Assembly: GCA_023807065.1 (NCBI GenBank)
Contig: JAJJLU010001069.1
Span: forward strand, 1-10,755
Length of the DNA stretch: 10,755 nucleotides
Origin: Isotricha intestinalis
Lineage: Eukaryota; Ciliophora; Litostomatea; Vestibuliferida; Isotrichidae
Direction of reading: 5' to 3'
Shown here piece after piece: positions 1-6,927 of the stretch. Position numbers and translations under genes: made by a program. How positions within the stretch are numbered: the stretch's first letter is position 1; each line of letters opens with the position of its first letter. The notes beneath the pieces are model-generated. The model was not told where the DNA came from and did not search any database. It saw nothing but the letters and a program-made list of their open reading frames with translations.

Positions 1-28
1 CCCCAATCCCCAATCCCCAATCCCCAAT
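1..28. repeat. Telomeric repeat array, (CCCCAAT)x4
   Basis: Four perfect head-to-tail copies of the 7-mer CCCCAAT begin at the first base of the window. The C-rich strand reads 5'->3' inward, which is the orientation of a left chromosome end; the G-strand unit is ATTGGGG. The array stops abruptly into AT-rich DNA. Known relatives are CCCCAA (Tetrahymena, Glaucoma) and CCCCAAAA (hypotrichs); this one has an extra T per unit. The small number of copies may reflect trimming or short macronuclear telomeres. I am confident in the repeat, and fairly confident that it is a natural telomere. Confidence 0.9.
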
Positions 29-141
29 AATAAATGAAAATAAAAAGTAAAAAAAAAGCAAAAAAAAACAATTAAATTAAAAAAAAAATATAAATTAAAA
101 TATTTTAAAATGCAAAAATAATAAAAATATAAGTTAAATAT

Positions 142-611
142 AATGGATAATTGAAAGATGTCCCTATTTCCCTTCTCTCCATGTGATTGGTATTCCACCC
201 TCCCCAATAATCCAGAACAATAATTTTTTAATTTTTCCTAATTTAGTTTCAACTTCATTGTTAATATTAGTATTATGTAAAGTATAATAATAATTAATAA
301 GATTGCTATAATGTTTTCATAGATTGACTCATTATATATTTTTTTCCAGCATATTGTATTCTTTTATACCATAATATATTGTTATTTTAATTTATCCTAA
401 ATGAGTGTATAAATGGTATAAATTCTTTATTTTTCTGCTACTTCATCCTTATTAAACCTGACTAAATGTTTGGTTAATTCTTCTATATCTGTACTTTATA
501 TTGAAGCTTATTTGCATTTGGATTTTCATCTTTCATTTAAGATTAGATTTCCAAGTCATTTTATTTTCTATATTTAATTATTCTGTTTTTCCTGAGAACA
601 TTGTTATTCAT
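142..611 (-). pseudogene. Broken coding-like frame, unidentified
   Basis: From an ATG at 611 the first 40 codons read MNNNVLRKNR... through MKDENPNANKLQYKV, interrupted by three TAA codons. At about 492 the sensible reading shifts by one base, and continues as TDIEELTKHLVRFNKDEVAE, then RIYTIYTLI, then a hydrophobic stretch (AILLIIIILYIILIL at about 268-312) and a charged end. There are five TAA/TAG codons and no TGA in this second frame down to 142. The peptide is more complex than the A/T-only spacers between the intact genes. A frameshift plus stops suggests a decayed gene. I do not recognise the family; a membrane segment near the end is the only clear property. Confidence 0.4.
157..214. 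other. Subtelomeric GC-rich patch
   Basis: About 27 of 58 bases are G or C, against roughly one fifth in the rest of the window, and the C's lie in runs on the + strand. The patch contains TCCCCAATAAT at 201-211, identical to the 11 bases spanning the last telomere unit and its junction at 21-31. Read on the minus strand it falls inside the broken frame 142-611. It could be a relic of an older chromosome end, a fragment of coding sequence, or a subtelomeric element. No function is assigned. Confidence 0.5.
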
Positions 612-654
612 TTTTGACCTTTTATATTATTAATATACCTATTTTTTGTGTTTA

Positions 655-677
655 AATTATAATTAATAATTATAATT
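655..677. repeat. Repeated 10-bp AT palindrome
   Basis: AATTATAATT, itself a perfect palindrome, occurs at 655-664 and again at 668-677 with a 3-bp spacer. The unit lies between the two minus-strand broken frames (142-611 and 787-1101). In DNA this rich in A/T such a repeat may be chance. It could equally mark a spacer or a cruciform-prone site. Confidence 0.4.
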
Positions 678-786
678 AAAAAAATAAATTTTTAAAAAAT
701 ATATATTAGTCTAACAAGTAGATCAATGAGAGAAATAATTTTAAATAGTAGATCATTTCAAACTGTGATCTTTTTATATAAGAAAG

Positions 787-1101
787 TCATTAAAAGAAAT
801 TTGTTTTTATATTTTTAAAAGATAGTTGTGTATAATCTAATGATAGATTGAAAGAATTCTAATATATTTTCTTTTTTGAATGGGTAAAATAATTTTTCTT
901 CAAATCTACAAAATTCATTCTTTTTCCTTGGATAACTTCAAAAAATTCGGATTCTTTCATTTTCAATCTTCTGATTATCTTTGAAATACCCCTTCTATAG
1001 AGATGCTAAACTTTTATTGTATTATAGTTGATTTATTAAACATATCTAAGCTTTTCTTTAATTAGTATTTGTTTATTTCTTAATAAATGACGTAAATTCA
1101 T
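787..1101 (-). pseudogene. Coding-like frame open only if TAA/TAG are read through
   Basis: An ATG at 1101 and a TGA at 787-789 bound 104 codons. The frame has five internal TAA/TAG codons (at codons 22, 23, 32, 81 and 104) and no internal TGA. Its middle (862-1005, 48 codons) is open in the standard code and reads HLYRRGISKIIRRLKMKESE followed by FFEVIQGKRMNFVDLKKNYF, which is basic, varied and unlike random A/T sequence. In a TAA/TAG = Gln code the whole would be a 104-residue basic protein ending at TGA. In the standard code it is a remnant. No family recognised. It lies back to back with the + strand remnant starting at 1143. Confidence 0.45.
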
Positions 1102-1142
1102 GTGATTATTATCTTTTTATTACTAAAGATTGATTTAAATGT

Positions 1143-1319
1143 ATGAAATTGGAAAAGAGAATTAAAGATTACAAAAAAGTGGAGAAAAAAATAATTAATT
1201 CTTTTAAAAAAATAAAATCGCTGTATGTTCAAAGATAGAAAAGATAAAAGACAATGTAATTAAGAGAAAAAAGAAATTCCATAAAACATCATAAAGGAAG
1301 ATATGAAGAACAGAATTGA
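1143..1319 (+). pseudogene. Lysine-rich coding-like fragment
   Basis: From the ATG at 1143, 31 standard codons read MKLEKRIKDYKKVEKKIINS and FKKIKSLYVQR before a TAG at 1236. The frame continues to a TGA at 1317-1319 with three TAA/TAG codons inside (KTM, LREKRNSIKHHKGRYEEQN). It is highly basic and could form a helix or coiled coil. The start is divergent from the minus-strand frame at 787-1101, 41 bp away. It may be a remnant, a recoded small gene, or chance in A-rich DNA; the low sequence complexity makes this one of the weaker calls. Confidence 0.25.
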
Positions 1320-1595
1320 AAACATTAAATTAAGGAGAAAGCAGAATTTTTGAGAGTCTTTTTTATTTTTTTAATATAGTGTAGATGAAGTGAAATTAAT
1401 TATATCTAGAAATTGTAAATATAAATCTATTTTCCTCTTTGAAATAACTATATTATTGAGGAGAAATTATTGATGTAATAATAAGTTAAAGAAATAAGTA
1501 AGTAGAAATTTACTATGATGAAAATGTCATTTCTCAAAAACAATAAAAAGAATATTTAAATATGTTGAATTACAAGAAATTGAAAATATTAATGA

Positions 1596-1736
1596 TTGAA
1601 TGATGATATATTATTTTTAGAACAATAGAAAAAAGAGTTTAAAAAGTTATAGATTCAATTAAGAAAAAAATATGATAATGTCTTTAATGAATCATAATTA
1701 ATGAAAAATAAAATGATTAATCAAAATAAACAAAAA
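1596..1736 (+). pseudogene. Coding-like fragment, coiled-coil type
   Basis: In the same + frame as 1143 and 2007, 47 codons between TGA stops read LNDDILFLEQ, a TAG, KKEFKKL, a TAG, IQLRKKYDNVFNES, a TAA, and LMKNKMINQNKQK. Three TAA/TAG codons fall where glutamine would fit a helical coiled-coil pattern. The stretch from 1320 to 1595 in the same frame carries several TGA codons, so it does not join cleanly to the piece before it. Very tentative. Confidence 0.2.
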
Positions 1737-2006
1737 TGATGATATACAATAATAAGATAAAATATTTTATTTATTTCAGTAATTGCTTTAAATATTTTAA
1801 ATAATTAATTTTGATATTTATATTAAAAAATTAAAAGATTGACATTTATCCTTACATTTTTGATAAATAAAATTATAGTTAACTAAGTATTACAAAGAAA
1901 ACAACAGTAATTGATTACTCCATAATATTTAAATATTTAAATCAATTATTTTTAGAATAAAATTGAATTATTTTCATTATGGATTAAGTACATAACTCAA
2001 AATAAA

Positions 2007-2192
2007 ATGGAGAATTATTTTAAAAATTTGAAAAAAGAAATGTTTATTCTTTTTTATAAATGGGTTTTAATGTATAATAACTTAATTAAACATTTGGAAT
2101 TGGAAATTAGTTTTGGTCAAGAATTAAATTTAATAGAATATTTAAAAAAAGATGAAAAAATGAAATATATTTATGAGAAGATCAATATATAA
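2007..2192 (+). CDS. Small ORF, 61 residues; probably part of a longer broken gene
   Basis: ATG to TAA, 61 codons. The frame is already open from 1956 (78 codons in all), which is long for DNA of this composition. The product has aromatic and leucine/glutamate-rich helical text (FILFYKWVLMYNNLIKHLEL, then EISFGQELNLIEYLKKDEKM). No motif or signal peptide is recognised. In the same frame, upstream to 1815 and downstream to a TGA at 2247-2249, there are only TAA/TAG interruptions and no TGA (145 codons), with further plausible peptide (KIKRLTFILTFLINKIIV; NKELS). I therefore suspect a fragment of a larger decayed or recoded gene rather than a complete one. It lies 120 bp upstream of the RING gene on the same strand. 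Whether it is expressed cannot be told. Confidence 0.35.
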   Translation: MENYFKNLKKEMFILFYKWVLMYNNLIKHLELEISFGQELNLIEYLKKDEKMKYIYEKINI

Positions 2193-2312
2193 TAAAATAA
2201 AGAATTAAGTTAATTGAAAAAAAACTCTCATTAAAAGATTATTTTTTGAGAAATAATTAAATAAAATAATATAATTAATCAAAAAAGTCTTAAAAAAATA
2301 TAATTTAAAAAA

Positions 2313-2741
2313 ATGAGTTTAGACAATAACTTAGAATGTATAATTTGTTTAGGACCACCAAGGCTTCCTGTTGCAACTCAATGTGGTCATATATTTTGTT
2401 GGCATTGTTTAAAAAATTGGTTGGATTCTCAAAATGTTTTAATATGTCCAATATGTAAAAATGGAATTGAAATGGATAGAATAGTAAAATTATATACAAA
2501 TAATAATAATGATAAAGATGAAATTGACGATAGACCTCAAGCACAAAGAAATGAACCTAGAAGAAATAATTCACGACCTTCATTTTATCATACTATTTTA
2601 AATGGATTAGGTTTTTATGGAGTTAACAATAATGATAACGAAAATATTAGATTACCAGATAATAAAGAAGTAAAAAGAAATAGAATGACATTATTTTTTT
2701 TAGTTATTGGAATTTTTTTTATTTTTTATGTATTCCATTAA
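2313..2741 (+). CDS. RING-type E3 ubiquitin ligase, tail-anchored, RNF5/RNF185-like
   Basis: The 142 residues carry a complete C3HC4 RING at the N-terminus, with C9, C12, C24, H26, C29, C32, C45 and C48. The CGHIFCWHCL core and the CPICK segment, followed by GIEMDRIVKLY, are characteristic of the RNF5/RNF185 family of ER-associated ubiquitin ligases. A short polar linker with RPQAQRNEP resembles the proline-rich linker of that family. One hydrophobic segment at about 126-141 ends the protein and should tail-anchor it in the ER membrane with the RING in the cytosol. Animal members are about 180-190 residues with two C-terminal membrane segments, so this one is shorter and seems to have one. 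By family knowledge it would ubiquitinate misfolded membrane proteins for ERAD. The ATG follows an A-rich leader and the ORF ends in TAA. No adjacent partner gene. Confidence 0.9.
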   Translation: MSLDNNLECIICLGPPRLPVATQCGHIFCWHCLKNWLDSQNVLICPICKNGIEMDRIVKLYTNNNNDKDEIDDRPQAQRNEPRRNNSRPSFYHTILNGLGFYGVNNNDNENIRLPDNKEVKRNRMTLFFLVIGIFFIFYVFH

Positions 2742-2920
2742 TTATAATAAAAATATTATTTTAAATTTATTGAAAATAAATATCTTATTTTTAGATAAAT
2801 TACAATCATTCAATAAATTAAATAAAAATAGATAGTAAAAATATTAGCTCTAAAGTGTATAAAATTAAATCAAGTAATTTAGTTAATAACAATAAAAATT
2901 ATTAAATTCATTTTATTTTA

Positions 2921-3514
2921 ATGAATATTGATAATAATAAAATAATAGTCAGAAATAAAACATTAAAATTTGGTAATCAAATAATACAAAAATAAATTTA
3001 AATAAAATATTTAATCAAGTAGATAAAAATAATGATGAAACAATTCAATTGGATTAATAAATTGAATTTCTTCCCATTGTAAAATTCTCGATATTCTGAA
3101 AATGACATTGGTAATGAATTACATAATATGATAGAAGACACTACTTGGATAAAATATGAAATTCATGAAAAAATTGGAAAAAAATAATATGATAAGAAGG
3201 AAAAATATTAATAATTTATTTTATATATCTTTTACTTTTTTTCTAAAATTTTGGTTAAAAGTCAATTTATCTTAAAGATTATAGGTATTATAGCAGTCTA
3301 TAGAGAAAAAGTTCAAACAATTTAATAATTGTTATAGAAATTATATGTGAATAAGCAGGCTAGGTTTTTTCTTTTTTGAATTTTTCTTATTCAAAAAACA
3401 AATGAAAATCCCAATTTTTTATTATTAAATATATTTTTATAATATTATTTTTATTCATGGTCTAATTTTTTGTGTTGGAAAAGGAAAAATAACAGAAAGA
3501 GTAATTAATCTTGA
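2921..3514 (+). pseudogene. Broken coding-like frame, unidentified
   Basis: An ATG at 2921 opens 24 codons (MNIDNNKIIV...FGNQIIQK) before TAA. A neighbouring frame then gives NKIFNQVDKNNDETIQLD. From 3083 one frame runs 144 codons to a TGA at 3512. It includes NSRYSENDIGNELHNMIEDT followed by TWIKYEIHEKIGKK, then SKILVKSQFILKIIGIIAVY with REKVQTI, and near the end SWSNFLCWKRKNNRKSN. It is broken by eight TAA/TAG codons and one TGA (3377). Stops plus a frame change suggest a decayed gene lying between the RING gene and the small ORF at 3588. Family not recognised. A non-coding origin with accidental openness cannot be excluded for the hydrophobic parts; the SENDIGNELHNMIEDTTWIK part is the most convincing. 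Confidence 0.4.
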
Positions 3515-3587
3515 TTATTTTTTATTTTTATTTGTTAAGTTCTTGCTTTTTATATTTTAAAGTAGAAGTTAATAAAAAAAGAATGAA

Positions 3588-3761
3588 ATGCAAAATATAG
3601 AAAAAATAATTAATTTTAGAGAGACAAAAGAACCAAATTTAAATTCATTAAAAGATAATTCAGTAACGATTCAACATGGAGATGAAAAAAGTGAAAAAAT
3701 GGTTTTTAAATTAAATAAAGAAAAAGGAACTGGATTAGTCAATGACAATACTATCTTATGA
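3588..3761 (+). CDS. Small ORF, 57 residues, unknown
   Basis: ATG to TGA, with TAA and TAA as the next two codons, so the end is a triple stop in frame. The peptide is hydrophilic and of mixed composition (MQNIEKIINFRETKEPNLNS, VTIQHGDEKSEKMVFKLNKE, KGTGLVNDNTIL), unlike the K/N/I/F text expected of random A/T sequence. An ATG at 3583 is out of frame and closes at once, so 3588 is the better start. No signal peptide, membrane segment or known motif. It ends 60 bp before the end of the convergent membrane-protein gene. It could be a genuine small gene, or the surviving N-terminus of a truncated one. No function assigned. Confidence 0.45.
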   Translation: MQNIEKIINFRETKEPNLNSLKDNSVTIQHGDEKSEKMVFKLNKEKGTGLVNDNTIL

Positions 3762-3821
3762 TAATAAAAATTAAAACATAATTAAATAGTAAAATTTATA
3801 ATTAGAATTAGTATAATTAAT

Positions 3822-6800
3822 TTATATTTCATCCTTTTTTTTTTGCAAATCATATTGTTTCTTCCAATAACAGTGAATTTGATTATAATAATAATTAATA
3901 GCATTTTGTAATTTCTCTTGATTAGTAATTTCTCCATTTCCACTTACATCACCTTCACTTAATTTATTTATTGCTTCTTCAAAATTTAATAAAGGAGGAG
4001 CATTATTATCTCTATAATAAAAATTAGTTTTTATATTACTAAAATCAATTTCACTTGTTGATAAAGATAATAATTCATAAAAAATCTTTAAAGACAAATC
4101 ATCACCTGAATCTTTTTTAACTTCATTGTTTTCTTTTATTGTCTTTTTCTCATTTTTATATATATTCCAAATACTTTTGTGTGAAGAAGAATTTAAATTT
4201 GAATTTGTTTGAATAACAGAAGAATTTTGGTCAAAATAATCATTTATTAAATCTTCATTTTTGGGTAAAAGTTTATTTTTATATTCATTTACTTTCATTA
4301 TTTCATTATATTGTTTTTTTATCGCATTTATACTATCATTCATATTTTCATTTACATTAAATTCAATTTTAAAATCATTTAAATTATCATTGATTATGTT
4401 AATTAACGCATCTAATTCATCTACTTCTAATATATTTTTTTTATTTTTTTCATTTTCAAATTGTTTATTATTATTATTATTTGTTAAAAATTCTGTCTCA
4501 AATTCATTTGATATGAAACTTTCTAAATCTGGCTTTTCATTACTTTCTTTAGGATATTTATTATTATTATTTTGATTCATTTCTTTCTTTTTATTTTCTA
4601 TATTTCCACTACTTATAATAGAACTTCTTATTTCCTTTATTTTTGTCATTCTTTCAGTTAAATTGTTTGCTTGTTTAATTATGAATAATATTAATATCAC
4701 TGATACAAAAATCATTAATAAAAAATAAATTCCATAAATACTATTTTTTGTATAATTAAATTTTTCTTTGAATATTTCAATTATTTCATCAATATCTTGA
4801 TTATTCATTAAAAAAAATAATAACATATTTATATTTTGATCATATGTTAATTTACTTAAAAATATTTTTGTATTAAAAGTCGAATTAGATTTATTTTTTT
4901 GATAAAAAGGAATTTTACATTTAAAGTAATTTTCTTTTCTATTAAAATAAATATCAATTATTGAATTATATGGGAATTCATTTTCCTCATCATAATTATC
5001 TGAAACATATGTATAATTTAAATTATTGTAATTTTCATTTGAATCCTTAATCTCCAATTTTTTCATCATATCTTTATGAAATTGAGTATGAAATGTAAAT
5101 TTATCGCCACAATATAAAGGAATACAATAACAATTTGGCATAAATCTGACTTTTTCAGGTGGAATATAAAATTTATCTTGCATATCACAGTTATTATAAA
5201 AACAATAATCATTAAAACAATTATAATATTGACTAATATAGTTATAATATTCATCATAATCTTTTAAATTACATAAATGTTCATCTTCTGTTTGAATTTT
5301 AATTTGTTCTTTCAATGTTAAATTTTGATATTTTTCCCGATACAATAAAAATTTATTTAAAAAAACAATCAATTCATAAATTCTTGAATCTTTTTTAAAA
5401 TGATAATTTACATTAAAATTATCTTTTATTGAATCCATTTCATCATATTTTAATAACAAAGAATTTATATTTATATCATATTCCTTATCAGTTGGATCTA
5501 ATAATGAATTTGGTATCATTGAATATTTAAAAATATCTACTATAAACTTTGGTGTTTTAAAAATTATAGTATTACTATCATCAATATCATATTCATATTT
5601 ATATATCTTTTTATCTATAAATTGAGTAATATTTATATGTTTTAATTTTTCACTAAAATTTATGAGTGAAAAATAATCATAATTTTTAGTATCATTAAAT
5701 TCATTTAATTTGATGAAAGGCCAAGTCATATTATTTTTTAAAATTTTAATTGCAATAGTCATTGAATAATTTTTTACTATACTTATATTAAAATTATAAT
5801 AAAACATAATATAATCTTCTCTTTCATTATCTTCATTTACTTTTACTAAATTTATAAATTTTGGGTCTTTTGATTTTTCAAGATAATAAAACCAATTTAT
5901 TGTTCGATTAATATCATTTGGAATTTCTGAACATTCAGTTACTGGGTCTAAAATATAATCATAAATTTTATTATTTTTTGGAAGAGAATCAGAACCTTTA
6001 TAAGCTTCTTCTAAAGGATATTTAAAGTAAAAAGTCTCTGAACAATTTTGAGGCTCTTCATTTAAATTACCAAAAAAGTAAAAATTTACTATAGGAATTC
6101 CTTGGGAGAAATAATTTTGATAAATTATTGGAGTTAAATAATAATAAAAAGGAATTAAATTTGATATACTTTTATTTGGCTCAACCATTTCACTTAAATT
6201 TGGATTTAAAGTAAAATTTAAATTTTTTTCTATATTATCATAATTTTTTCCAAAATGATTTAAATTATCTCTGAAAATATCTGAAGTAAAATTGTTAATA
6301 GTAATTAATTCTTCTGTATATAATTTCATAAAATATAAATTTTCATTTAATATTGAAACATATTCATCATTATTTATAGTATCAATTTGAATTTTGACTT
6401 GTCTTTGAATATCAATCATTTCTGATACAATACTTTGATAATAGTTTTTGTCTGCTTGTGTTTCAAATAAAAAATTCATCTGTATAATTTTTATAGAAAT
6501 AATTATTATAATAAATATTAATATTAAAAAAGTATATACAATTCCAACTTGAACACTTAATTTCCTTTCTCTTATAATAACTAAGTATTTTAAACATGAC
6601 AAAAAAGATGTAAAAACACATCCTTTTTTATCATCTTCATTTCTATTAATTTTTTGTTCTTTAATTGATGAAGCTTTTCTTATATTAGGAAGAGTTTCTT
6701 TTAAACTTTCAGTTTCTTTTTGATTTATTAACAAAAAATTATTAGATGAACTTCTTGCATTATTATTTAAATTCCCATTCACATTAGTTTCTTTCATTGT

Positions 6801-6836
6801 ATTAATTTCTTGTAATTCAATTCCTTTTTCATCCAT
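3822..6836 (-). CDS. Large two-pass membrane protein with glycosylated Cys-rich ectodomain; possible surface sensor
   Basis: The 1004 residues have a cytosolic N-tail of about 93 residues with basic residues just before membrane segment 1 (about 95-119). An ectodomain of about 580 residues follows, then membrane segment 2 (about 701-720) and a cytosolic tail of about 280 residues. The ectodomain has 17 N-x-S/T sequons and ten cysteines, eight of them between C522 and C640, fitting secretion-pathway folding with disulfides. The topology is like Cache-type receptors, and INRTINWFYY around 309-318 is faintly reminiscent of the R-x-W region of Cache domains, but I cannot confirm that fold. The stretch after segment 2 (NNLTERMTKIKEI) resembles a HAMP-like linker. 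An N-rich linker follows. Near the end, residues 963-974 (DVSGNGEITNQE) fit a canonical EF-hand loop. No kinase or cyclase domain is seen. Ligand and output are unknown. It is divergent from the TTLL gene, and the stop is TAA. Confidence 0.85.
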   Translation of the reverse strand: MDEKGIELQEINTMKETNVNGNLNNNARSSSNNFLLINQKETESLKETLPNIRKASSIKEQKINRNEDDKKGCVFTSFLSCLKYLVIIRERKLSVQVGIVYTFLILIFIIIIISIKIIQMNFLFETQADKNYYQSIVSEMIDIQRQVKIQIDTINNDEYVSILNENLYFMKLYTEELITINNFTSDIFRDNLNHFGKNYDNIEKNLNFTLNPNLSEMVEPNKSISNLIPFYYYLTPIIYQNYFSQGIPIVNFYFFGNLNEEPQNCSETFYFKYPLEEAYKGSDSLPKNNKIYDYILDPVTECSEIPNDINRTINWFYYLEKSKDPKFINLVKVNEDNEREDYIMFYYNFNISIVKNYSMTIAIKILKNNMTWPFIKLNEFNDTKNYDYFSLINFSEKLKHINITQFIDKKIYKYEYDIDDSNTIIFKTPKFIVDIFKYSMIPNSLLDPTDKEYDININSLLLKYDEMDSIKDNFNVNYHFKKDSRIYELIVFLNKFLLYREKYQNLTLKEQIKIQTEDEHLCNLKDYDEYYNYISQYYNCFNDYCFYNNCDMQDKFYIPPEKVRFMPNCYCIPLYCGDKFTFHTQFHKDMMKKLEIKDSNENYNNLNYTYVSDNYDEENEFPYNSIIDIYFNRKENYFKCKIPFYQKNKSNSTFNTKIFLSKLTYDQNINMLLFFLMNNQDIDEIIEIFKEKFNYTKNSIYGIYFLLMIFVSVILILFIIKQANNLTERMTKIKEIRSSIISSGNIENKKKEMNQNNNNKYPKESNEKPDLESFISNEFETEFLTNNNNNKQFENEKNKKNILEVDELDALINIINDNLNDFKIEFNVNENMNDSINAIKKQYNEIMKVNEYKNKLLPKNEDLINDYFDQNSSVIQTNSNLNSSSHKSIWNIYKNEKKTIKENNEVKKDSGDDLSLKIFYELLSLSTSEIDFSNIKTNFYYRDNNAPPLLNFEEAINKLSEGDVSGNGEITNQEKLQNAINYYYNQIHCYWKKQYDLQKKKDEI

Positions 6837-6927
6837 AAAATTATGAAAAATTAAAAAAAAATAATTAATTTAAAAATAATTTAAAAAAAATATATAAAAT
6901 AATATAAAATAATATTTAAAATATCAT
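6837..6927. promoter_or_regulatory. Bidirectional intergenic promoter region
   Basis: Only 91 bp separate the start codons of the divergent membrane-protein and TTLL genes, so both promoters and 5' leaders must share this space. It is almost pure A/T, with tandem ATATAAAATA-like units at about 6892-6912 that could act as TATA-like elements or nucleosome-excluding tracts. No specific factor site is recognised. The assignment rests on position. Confidence 0.5.

Noticed and set aside
716..775. Repeated AGTAGATCA and an inverted AGATCA/TGATCT
   Set aside because: Only 6-9 bp long in AT-rich spacer; no array, hairpin with loop, or neighbouring element gives it meaning.
1320..1595. Continuation of the + frame between the fragments at 1143 and 1596
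   Set aside because: It holds several TGA as well as TAA/TAG codons, at about the density expected by chance, so I do not join the fragments into one gene.
2305..2544. 79-codon minus-strand ORF
   Set aside because: It lies antisense to the RING gene, whose motifs are unmistakable; its K/Y/L-rich text is a shadow of that gene.
2742..2920. Extension of the RING protein through its TAA, about 60 codons without TGA
   Set aside because: The family ends with the membrane segment, and the extension is monotonous I/K/Q text. It shows that TGA-free frames occur by chance in this DNA.
2984..3000. Programmed +1 frameshift of the Euplotes type at AAA-TAA
   Set aside because: The +1 frame after this AAA-TAA closes at once; the sensible continuation is in the other frame, and the telomere is not of Euplotes type.
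4261..4575. 104-codon + strand ORF, serine/phenylalanine-rich
   Set aside because: Antisense to the membrane-protein tail; the low-complexity text is the complement of N/K/E codons.
5066..5257. 63-codon minus-strand ORF, hydrophobic
   Set aside because: It overlaps the large membrane-protein gene in another frame, over its cysteine-rich region; no support of its own.
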